Shown one piece after another: positions 43,144 through 49,682 of a stretch of DNA of 49,682 bases (positions are counted from its first letter, which is position 1; every line of letters begins with the position of its first letter). Location: NCBI GenBank assembly GCA_022771625.1, contig JALFCW010000089.1:1-49682 (forward strand), given 5' to 3'. Position numbers and translations under genes: made by a program. A model generated the notes under the pieces. It saw nothing but the letters and a program-made list of their open reading frames with translations. It had not been told where the DNA came from and did not search any database. The DNA is from Prevotella sp. Its GTDB lineage: Bacteria; Bacteroidota; Bacteroidia; Bacteroidales; Bacteroidaceae.

Positions 43144-44037
43144 ATGGCAACAATAGAAGAAAGATACATCAGCCTGCTGACCGACTTCGGTTTCAAGCGC
43201 ATATTCGGCACTGCTCCCAACAAGGACTTGCTGATAAACTTCCTCAATAGCCTGTTCGACGGTAAACAGGTTATCAAGGACGTGAAGTATCTCAACACGG
43301 AGCATTTCGGCGACAACGCGTCGTCACGCAAGGCAATTTTCGACGTGTATTGCGAGGGCGAGAACGACGAGAAGTTCATCGTCGAGATGCAAAATGCCTA
43401 TCAGGACTTCTTCAAGGACCGCTCCCTGTTTTATTCCACATTCCCCATTCGCGAACAAGCCAAGAAAGGTGCCGACTGGGATTTTAAGCTTTCACGTGTA
43501 TATACTGTGGCTCTTTTGAACTTCGACATGAAGGAGGAAGCCTTCGACAAGAAGGAGATAACCCACACCGTGAAGCTCTGCGACATCAAGACCAACAAGG
43601 TGTTCTATAAGAAGCTCGACTTCATATACGTGGAGATTGCCAAGTTCAAGAAGAAGGAGGACGAGTTGGAGACGCTTTACGACAAATGGCTTTTCGTTCT
43701 AAAGAACCTATATAAGTTGGAGAGCCGCCCCAAGGCTTTGCGCGACAAAGTGTTCGACCGCCTGTTCAAGGAGGCCGAAATAGCCACATTCACCCCCGAG
43801 GAGCTGCGTGAGTACGAGGATAGCCTAAAGGCCTATCGCGACATCAAGAACTCCATTGACTCGGCGCGCAGGGAAGGACGTGCAGAAGGGCATGCGGAAG
43901 GTCTTGCAGAAGGACTTGCAGAAGGGCATGCAGAGGAAAAAAAGGTCATTGCACGAAAAATGAAGTCCAGAGGATTCTCAGCAACTGACATATCAGAGAT
44001 GACAGGATTGGCGGAGGAAGAAATCGAGGCTTTGTAA
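43144..44037 (+). CDS. Rpn/PD-(D/E)XK nuclease family transposase-like protein
   Basis: This 297-residue protein belongs to the PDDEXK_2 (Rpn-like) group, annotated as recombination-promoting nuclease or transposase-like and abundant in Bacteroidales. It shows LLTDFGFKRIFGTAPNKDLL, then the nuclease-like IFDVYCEGENDEKFIVEMQN with D and ExQ, then LSRVYTVALLNFDM. The ATG at 43144 is chosen; a TTG at 43117 overlaps the promoter. The C-terminus carries A-E-G-x repeats from a 12-nt tandem array, then a helix-turn-helix-like end (SRGFSATDISEMTGLAEEEI). No terminal inverted repeats were seen, so it is not a complete IS. Confidence 0.88.
   Translation: MATIEERYISLLTDFGFKRIFGTAPNKDLLINFLNSLFDGKQVIKDVKYLNTEHFGDNASSRKAIFDVYCEGENDEKFIVEMQNAYQDFFKDRSLFYSTFPIREQAKKGADWDFKLSRVYTVALLNFDMKEEAFDKKEITHTVKLCDIKTNKVFYKKLDFIYVEIAKFKKKEDELETLYDKWLFVLKNLYKLESRPKALRDKVFDRLFKEAEIATFTPEELREYEDSLKAYRDIKNSIDSARREGRAEGHAEGLAEGLAEGHAEEKKVIARKMKSRGFSATDISEMTGLAEEEIEAL
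43873..43932 (+). repeat. Five 12-nt tandem units coding for A-E-G-x repeats
   Basis: Five units of the type GAAGGACGTGCA / GAAGGGCATGCA run head to tail inside the transposase-family gene and encode E-G-x-A repeats. The copy number is likely to vary between strains without breaking the frame. Confidence 0.85.
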
Positions 44038-44192
44038 CTAATGGTTCGTTCATATCTCGATACTAATAATTTTCAAAATCCGTATAATATATAAAGGTAA
44101 TTTTTGCAGTTTTCCCTCTTTTATGCCAAAGTATAAAATACTTTTTGTAATTTTGTGGCCATAATTTGATAATCGTTTATAAAATAACCACA

Positions 44193-44384
44193 ATGACTAT
44201 TGACAACATTAATACTTTGATAGTCGCAGATGAGTCACGCACACTGGAGTTGAAAAAGACGACTGGTGAGCTGAAGGATGGTATGCACACAGCTTGTGCA
44301 TTCCTTAATACCGAAGGTGGATGTAATTTCTTTGACTTACTCGATGCCGGCATGGTTTTCTTCTTCAAATTGGGAAGTAATTAA
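44193..44384 (+). pseudogene. Remnant of an AlbA_2 (Schlafen-type) ATP-binding protein gene
   Basis: The 63-residue product from the ATG at 44193 begins like full-size AlbA_2 proteins: ESRTLELKKTTGELKDGMHT, then ACAFLNTEGG. The intact family continues with W-L-x-F-G-V and runs to several hundred residues. Here the sequence turns into an unrelated CNFFDLLDAGMVFFFKLGSN and stops 6 bp before the helicase gene, as if most of the gene were deleted. A possible -7 element TAATTTTG lies at 44148-44155. It may now serve only as a translated leader for the helicase. Confidence 0.75.
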
Positions 44385-44390
44385 ATAAAA

Positions 44391-47300
44391 ATGTCCTTTG
44401 GGAACAGAATCATAGATGCATTGAGTGAAGCGGACAAATTATCTGCCCACTCACAGGAAGCGCCACACTACGCTTCCCGATATGCTTTTGTGGATGTCGA
44501 GGTGGGAACCAAGGACCATACTATTCATGATATCGGGGCAATTAGATGGGACGGAGCTGTGTATCATTCTGCCAACAAAGGGGAACTGACGGTTTTTCTG
44601 AAGGACGTCGATTTCGTCTGTGGACATAACATCATACATCACGACGCAAAATATCTCTTTGGAGAAAAAACGGACAGTGGGATGCTTGTCGATACACTGT
44701 ATGTCTCGCCGTTGCTTTTCCCCGAGCACCCATATCATCGCTTGCTGAAAGACGACAAGTTGATTAGCGAACAGATGAACAACCCGGTCAACGACTGCGA
44801 GAAGGCACGTGACTTGCTTATGGACGAGGTGGCCCAATGGGAAAGGCTTTCTCCGGCCATGAAGACCATTTTCGCCACATTACTTCAAGGACAAAAAGAG
44901 TTTGAGGGCTTCCTCGCTTTTATAAATGCCAAGACTGAAAGGAAAGACGTACTGGCGGAGCTGATTCGTTCGGAATATAGAGGAAAGATTTGCGAACATG
45001 CCGATTTGGACAGTATCATCATCCAGCAACCTTGCGAACTTGCATACTCACTGTCTTTGATATCCACCACTGACCACCGTTCAGTAACGCCGCCATGGGT
45101 GCTGTTCAACTATCCGAATGTGGAGAATGTCGTGCGTCTTCTCCGTCATAACCACTGCACCACAGGTTGTGATTACTGCAATAAGAACCTTGATGTGCAT
45201 GTCAATCTGAAACAGTTCTTCGGCTATGACGAGTTCAGGACATACGAGGGAGAACCGCTACAAGAGCGTGCCGCCCTTGCTGCCGTGGAGCGCAAGTCGT
45301 TGCTCGCCATTTTCCCTACCGGCGGAGGCAAGTCGCTTACATTTCAATTGCCTGCCTTAATGGAAGGGCGTTCTGTGCATGGACTTACCGTTGTTATCTC
45401 GCCTTTACAGTCATTGATGAAAGACCAAGTGGATAATCTGGCAGAGAAAGGTATCACGGAAGCAGTCACCATCAATGGTTTGCTTGATCCCATCAGCCGC
45501 TCGGAATCCATCAGCCGAGTATTGGATGGTGATGCCTCACTGTTGTATATTTCCCCTGAGATGCTACGATCGAAGACGATAGAGAAGATTTTGTTGGCAC
45601 GCAATATTGTACGCTTTATTATTGACGAAGCCCATTGTTTCTCCTCTTGGGGACAGGATTTCCGTGTGGATTACCTCTATATAGGCAAGTTTATCAGCCA
45701 ATACCAAAAGAAAAAACATAATAGTGAGCCTATACCCGTTTCATGCTTCACCGCCACAGCAAAGCAAAAGGTGATACAGGACATCTGCGACTACTTCAAA
45801 CAGACACTCAATCTCGACCTTCAGATATTCGCCTCCACTGCCACCCGCACCAACCTGCATTATTCGGTCATCCATGCCGATACCGACGAGGATAAATACA
45901 TGAAATTGCGCTCGTTGATATCCGCATCATCCTGCCCTACTATCGTGTATGTATCACGCACTAGACGCACCAAAGAACTGGCACAAAAGCTAACGCGAGA
46001 TGGGTTCAAAGCCTTGCCATTCAACGGCAAGATGGATTCTGACGATAAGATAGCTAACCAGGATGCCTTTATGACTGACAAAGTGCGCATCATCGTCGCA
46101 ACGTCTGCTTTTGGTATGGGTGTTGACAAAAAAGATGTGGGACTGGTGGTACATTACGACATTTCCGATTCGTTGGAGAATTATGTGCAGGAGGCCGGAC
46201 GCGCCGGTCGTGACCCTCATATGGAGGCACGCTGCTTTGTGCTCTATAGCGATGCCGACCTTGACAAGCATTTCATATTGCTCAACCAGACGAAACTCAG
46301 TATCAGTGAGATACAGCAGGTGTGGAAGGCTGTAAAGGAAATGACTAAGCAACGTATGCGCACCTCTTGCTCTGCCTTGGAAATAGCAAGAAAAGCAGGG
46401 TGGGACGACTCAGTTTCAGATATAGAGACGAGGGTGCGCACAGCCTTGGCAGCACTGGAGCAAGCTGGATATTTGGAACGCGGAAACAATGTGCCGCATG
46501 TCTATGCCACGGGAATCACCGTGAAAAATATGGATGAGGCACGTAAACGTATCACCGAATCCTTGCTTTTTGAAGAAGGAGATGTAGAAAAGGCTGTGAG
46601 AATCATAAAGTCGCTGATTACGCAGAAACACATTGCCAAGGCACAAGATGCCGAAGCAGAATCGCGTGTTGACTACTTAGCCGACATACTCGGACTGAGC
46701 AAGAACGAAGTGATTTCATGTGTAGAGCGTATGCGTCAGGAGGGTATTCTTGCCGACTCAAAGGATATTTCCGCCTTTTTGAGTGATGCTGGAGAGACTG
46801 AACATAAGTCAACACGTCTGCTGGAGCGGTTTATGAAACTCGAGCGTTATATTCTCGAGCATATACCCGATGAATCTATTTGTATTTCATATAAACAACT
46901 TAACGACAATGCCCAAAAAGAGGGCATAGATACTGCCACGGAAAAAGATATACGTACCTTATTGTTTTTCCTTACCATAAAAGGCTATACCCGCAAGAAA
47001 GAGGATGCCTCCCGCTATATTAAGCTAAGCCGACAGTGGGATATGGGCTCCACACTGAGGCGTTTTGAAAAACGCATGGAGATATGCCAGTTCACAATTG
47101 AATGGCTCTACAGCCTTATACCATCGTCCACTGAAGAAGATACAAAGAAGATAGGTGTTCAATTCTCTGTGATTGAATTGCTTAACAACTTGAAATCCAA
47201 CGGTCAAAACCTCTTCGGCACCTTGCGGGATGTTCAGTTGGAGGATGTTGAGGAGGCATTGCTCTACTTGTCGAAGATTGATGCATTGAAACTTGAGGGA

Positions 47301-49283
47301 GGCTTTCTTGTGCTCTATAATGCCATGGACATTCGACGTATCAAGGACAACAGATTGCGCTACAAGCAGGACGACTACCGCATGCTCAACGAGTTCTACA
47401 AACAAAAGATTCAACAAGTGCATATAGTGGGAGAATATGCCAATCTGATGGTTAGCGATTATGATGCCGCCCTGAAATTTGTCCAGAATTACTTCCAAAT
47501 GGATTACAAGCTGTTTATATCGAAGTATTTCAAGGGAGAACGTGTTAGTCAGATAGAAAGAAACATTTCACCAGAGAAATATCAACAGCTCTTTGGCTCT
47601 CTCTCGTCAAAGCAAATGGAGATAATTTCCAACAAGGAATCACGATGCATAGTGGTGGCAGCAGGTCCTGGAAGTGGCAAGACCCGCGTATTGGTACACA
47701 AATTGGCATCGCTGCTCTTGCTTGAGGATGTGAAGCACGAACAACTGCTGATGCTCACCTTCTCGCGAGCGTCGGCGATAGAATTCAAGCAAAGACTTAT
47801 GACTCTCATTGGCAATGCTGCCCACTTTGTGGAAATCAAGACATTCCATTCCTATTGCTTCGACCTGCTTGGCAGGATAGGAAATCTCGATGATGCCAAG
47901 GACGTTGTGGCGCGTGCAGCACAGATGATTGGAGATGGAGAGGTGGAACCAAACCGCATAGCCAAGACAGTTTTGGTGATTGACGAGGCTCAGGACATGA
48001 GTCAGGAGGAGTATGCCTTGGTACGAGCCCTCATAACAGCCAACGAGGAGATGCGCGTGATTGCCGTGGGCGATGACGACCAGAACATCTTCGAGTTTCG
48101 TGGCTCCAACTCCCGTTATATGTCCCAGCTGCTGAAGGATGCAGAAGGCCGATTCATCGAGATGACCGAGAACTACCGTGGTGCCGGGCACATAGTCGGT
48201 TTTGCCAATGCTTTTGTAAGTGGAATAAGGGAAAGATTAAAAAACACCCAACTCGTCTCTATGAACAAGAAAGACGGATTCGTCAGCATCCATCATCACT
48301 TGTCGCATACGCTGTACCAACCACTTGTAGAAGACTTAGTGTCACATCTTGGTCAGGGTACAACGTGCATATTAACCCAAACCAACGAGGAGGCAGTCAT
48401 ACTTATAGCGTTGTTGCGCAAGCACGGATTGAGCAGTAAACTGATACAAAGCATGGATGGTTTCCGATTTTGGAACATGGCAGAAGTGCGTATGTTCGTC
48501 AAAATGATAGACAAGGACACGCACACACCTCTTATCCATAATGATGTGTGGGAAAAGGCGAAACAAAAGACTTATGAAAAATATTCAGATTCGGAAAGCC
48601 TTCATTACCTTCAACGATGTATCCTGCTTTTTGAACAGACAAACAAGGCTAAATACATCACTGACTTCAAGGAATATATATTCGAGTCATCCGTAGAGGA
48701 CTTCTGCGACCTTTCTGGAGCCGACATTATTGTCTCCACCATCCACAAGGCTAAGGGACGGGAGTTTGATGATGTCTTTATGCTCATCACCGAGCCTCAA
48801 CATTTAACCGATGAAGTACTTCGCCGATACTATGTAGGAGCCACCCGTGCCAAAGAGCGTCTGTTCATCCATACCGACTGTTCCATTTTCGACCTTATGC
48901 CGGCAGATGAGCACCACACCTGCCAGCATAAGTATGACATGCCCGACGAAATTGTCATCCAGTTGTCACATAGGGACGTTAACCTCAGTTTCTTCAAGTC
49001 GCGAAAGAAAGAGATACTTGCTCTCCGTGCAGGACAGAAGCTCCGTTTTTCTAACAACTATCTTTACTGCAGTCAGTCAGACATGCCTATAGCCCAACTC
49101 TCGCAGAAGATGCAGACAGACCTGCGCCTTTGGGCTGAAAAAGGATATGAAGTCATCACTGCTTCCATCCGCTTCATCGTGGCTTGGAGACCGAAGGATA
49201 GTCCGAAGGAAGAGGAGGAACATGCAGTATTGCTAGCAGATTTATCGTTGAGACAATTTAAGCAGGTAGTCAAAAAAGTGTAA
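44391..49283 (+). CDS. Giant fusion: DEDD exonuclease-like, RecQ helicase and UvrD/Rep helicase
   Basis: This 1630-residue protein combines three DNA-processing modules. Residues about 30-150 resemble a DnaQ-type exonuclease (FVDVEVG with D35 and E37, GHNIIHHDAKYL, NNPVNDCEKARDLL), although the usual ExoIII His is not obvious. RecQ follows with TGGGKSLTFQLPA near 309, IDEAHCFSSWGQDF near 411 and QEAGRAGRD near 601. UvrD/Rep follows with AGPGSGKTRVLVHKLA near 1090, IDEAQDMSQEE near 1197, GDDDQNIFEFRGSN and TIHKAKGREFDDVF near 1448. The last 100 residues are unassigned. Both helicases move 3'-5' in known families. DNA repair or defence is plausible; no partner is seen. Confidence 0.9.
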   Translation: MSFGNRIIDALSEADKLSAHSQEAPHYASRYAFVDVEVGTKDHTIHDIGAIRWDGAVYHSANKGELTVFLKDVDFVCGHNIIHHDAKYLFGEKTDSGMLVDTLYVSPLLFPEHPYHRLLKDDKLISEQMNNPVNDCEKARDLLMDEVAQWERLSPAMKTIFATLLQGQKEFEGFLAFINAKTERKDVLAELIRSEYRGKICEHADLDSIIIQQPCELAYSLSLISTTDHRSVTPPWVLFNYPNVENVVRLLRHNHCTTGCDYCNKNLDVHVNLKQFFGYDEFRTYEGEPLQERAALAAVERKSLLAIFPTGGGKSLTFQLPALMEGRSVHGLTVVISPLQSLMKDQVDNLAEKGITEAVTINGLLDPISRSESISRVLDGDASLLYISPEMLRSKTIEKILLARNIVRFIIDEAHCFSSWGQDFRVDYLYIGKFISQYQKKKHNSEPIPVSCFTATAKQKVIQDICDYFKQTLNLDLQIFASTATRTNLHYSVIHADTDEDKYMKLRSLISASSCPTIVYVSRTRRTKELAQKLTRDGFKALPFNGKMDSDDKIANQDAFMTDKVRIIVATSAFGMGVDKKDVGLVVHYDISDSLENYVQEAGRAGRDPHMEARCFVLYSDADLDKHFILLNQTKLSISEIQQVWKAVKEMTKQRMRTSCSALEIARKAGWDDSVSDIETRVRTALAALEQAGYLERGNNVPHVYATGITVKNMDEARKRITESLLFEEGDVEKAVRIIKSLITQKHIAKAQDAEAESRVDYLADILGLSKNEVISCVERMRQEGILADSKDISAFLSDAGETEHKSTRLLERFMKLERYILEHIPDESICISYKQLNDNAQKEGIDTATEKDIRTLLFFLTIKGYTRKKEDASRYIKLSRQWDMGSTLRRFEKRMEICQFTIEWLYSLIPSSTEEDTKKIGVQFSVIELLNNLKSNGQNLFGTLRDVQLEDVEEALLYLSKIDALKLEGGFLVLYNAMDIRRIKDNRLRYKQDDYRMLNEFYKQKIQQVHIVGEYANLMVSDYDAALKFVQNYFQMDYKLFISKYFKGERVSQIERNISPEKYQQLFGSLSSKQMEIISNKESRCIVVAAGPGSGKTRVLVHKLASLLLLEDVKHEQLLMLTFSRASAIEFKQRLMTLIGNAAHFVEIKTFHSYCFDLLGRIGNLDDAKDVVARAAQMIGDGEVEPNRIAKTVLVIDEAQDMSQEEYALVRALITANEEMRVIAVGDDDQNIFEFRGSNSRYMSQLLKDAEGRFIEMTENYRGAGHIVGFANAFVSGIRERLKNTQLVSMNKKDGFVSIHHHLSHTLYQPLVEDLVSHLGQGTTCILTQTNEEAVILIALLRKHGLSSKLIQSMDGFRFWNMAEVRMFVKMIDKDTHTPLIHNDVWEKAKQKTYEKYSDSESLHYLQRCILLFEQTNKAKYITDFKEYIFESSVEDFCDLSGADIIVSTIHKAKGREFDDVFMLITEPQHLTDEVLRRYYVGATRAKERLFIHTDCSIFDLMPADEHHTCQHKYDMPDEIVIQLSHRDVNLSFFKSRKKEILALRAGQKLRFSNNYLYCSQSDMPIAQLSQKMQTDLRLWAEKGYEVITASIRFIVAWRPKDSPKEEEEHAVLLADLSLRQFKQVVKKV

Positions 49284-49330
49284 GTCTCAACTTGAACATC
49301 CTATATAATAAATAACTCAGAAAAAGAAAT

Positions 49331-49359
49331 CACCTCGTAAATCTTCGACTTACGAGGTG
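49331..49359 (-). terminator. Intrinsic terminator of tRNA-Leu
   Basis: CACCTCGTAA and TTACGAGGTG form a perfect 10-bp stem with a 9-nt loop. On the minus strand it lies 7 bp after the tRNA 3' end and is followed by a T-rich tract. Confidence 0.85.
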
Positions 49360-49366
49360 TTCTAAG

Positions 49367-49448
49367 TACCCAGAGCCGGGGTCGAACCGGCACGGATTGC
49401 TCCACTGGTGTTTGAGACCAGCGCGTCTACCGATTCCGCCATCTGGGC
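49367..49448 (-). tRNA. tRNA-Leu (anticodon CAA)
   Basis: The 82-nt minus-strand gene folds as a cloverleaf: acceptor GCCCAGA with TCTGGGT (a G-U first pair), D-loop with GGTAGACGC, anticodon stem CTGGT/ACCAG around loop CTCAAAC (anticodon CAA, reading TTG), a class II variable arm and T-arm GCCGGTTCGACCCCGGC. No CCA is encoded. Confidence 0.95.
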
Positions 49449-49460
49449 TATTTGCGGGTG

Positions 49461-49492
49461 CAAAGATACAACATATTTTTGAATTTGGCAAA
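49461..49492 (-). promoter_or_regulatory. Promoter of tRNA-Leu
   Basis: On the minus strand TTTG (49489-49492), 20 bp, then TATCTTTG (49461-49468) match the consensus, 12 bp before the tRNA 5' end. Confidence 0.85.
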
Positions 49493-49517
49493 TATTTACT
49501 CAAAAAAATACAAAATA

Positions 49518-49549
49518 TTTGTTTATTCCAATAATTTTGTGTACCTTAG
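49518..49549 (+). promoter_or_regulatory. Promoter of the mannose-1-phosphate guanylyltransferase gene
   Basis: TTTG (49518-49521), 20 bp, then TACCTTAG (49542-49549) fit the consensus with one mismatch in the -7 element; the leader is about 30 nt. Confidence 0.7.
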
Positions 49550-49584
49550 CGGCTGAAAACGGACAACAATAAATAATAATCGCT

Positions 49585-49682
49585 ATGGAAAAGAGAAATA
49601 TGGGTTATTGCGTCATTCTTGCCGGAGGTAAGGGACGCCGTTTGTGGCCAAGCAGCCGCGACAGTTATCCGAAGCAGTTCAT
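49585..49682 (+). CDS. manC: Mannose-1-phosphate guanylyltransferase (ManC), 5' part only
   Basis: Only the first 32 residues are in the window. After MEKRNMGYC comes VILAGGKGRRLWPSSRDSYP and then KQF, the nucleotide-binding signature of GDP-mannose pyrophosphorylases. The enzyme makes GDP-mannose for surface polysaccharides. The gene runs off the window end. Confidence 0.85.
   Translation, partial: MEKRNMGYCVILAGGKGRRLWPSSRDSYPKQF

Noticed and set aside
43144..44037. Complete insertion sequence
   Set aside because: No terminal inverted repeats or target duplication were seen around the gene; it is a family protein with its own promoter.

Overview
The window looks like the chromosome of a Bacteroidales bacterium, most likely Prevotella or a close relative. 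The evidence is house-style promoters (TTTG, about 20 bp, then TAnnTTTG), SusC/BtuB-like TonB receptors, surface-type lipoproteins beginning C-S-D-D, a BtuG-like vitamin B12-binding lipoprotein, and weak Shine-Dalgarno usage. The assignment rests on reading the sequence only; no database search was possible.

Region 1 (1-15156, minus strand) is a long corrinoid operon under a cobalamin riboswitch (about 13669-13836). In transcription order it encodes a TonB receptor, a lipoprotein cobaltochelatase (CbiK), a second TonB receptor, four fused corrin-ring enzymes (CbiH-CbiC, CbiE-CbiT, CbiG-CbiF, CbiJ-CbiD), a BtuF-like binding lipoprotein and a BtuC-like permease cut by the window edge. Most neighbouring genes overlap. 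Upstream lies cbiA on the same strand, divergent from cbiP (plus strand). CbiD, CbiG and CbiK mark the anaerobic, early-cobalt route. CbiL, SUMT (uroporphyrinogen-III methyltransferase) and the CobU/S/T (nucleotide-loop) steps are not in the window.

Region 2 (16887-34166, plus strand) is a complete type 1 BREX phage-defence operon: brxA, brxB, brxC, pglX, pglZ, brxL. It carries two extra insertions. Between brxC and pglX sits a strikingly AT-rich three-gene module: a DUF262 protein, a DUF3696-type AAA ATPase and a protein I do not recognise. Between pglX and pglZ sits a self-inhibited Fic protein, followed by short repeats. The BREX operon separates cbiP from cobD-cbiB (34187-36108), so a defence island seems to have entered a cobalamin synthesis cluster. 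cobD starts 20 bp after brxL and may depend on BREX transcription.

Region 3 (36116-42963) holds a minus-strand AAA ATPase and then a second riboswitch-controlled operon: BtuB-like receptor, BtuG-like lipoprotein, BtuF-like lipoprotein and BtuC-like permease. No BtuD ATPase is seen in the window.

Region 4 (43005-49682) holds a PD-(D/E)XK transposase-family nuclease, the remnant of an AlbA_2 ATP-binding gene, a 1630-residue exonuclease/RecQ/UvrD fusion helicase, a tRNA-Leu(CAA) on the minus strand with promoter and terminator, and the start of a mannose-1-phosphate guanylyltransferase gene.

The best candidate for something undescribed is the three-gene module at 21853-24962, including its unrecognised third protein, nested in BREX together with Fic.
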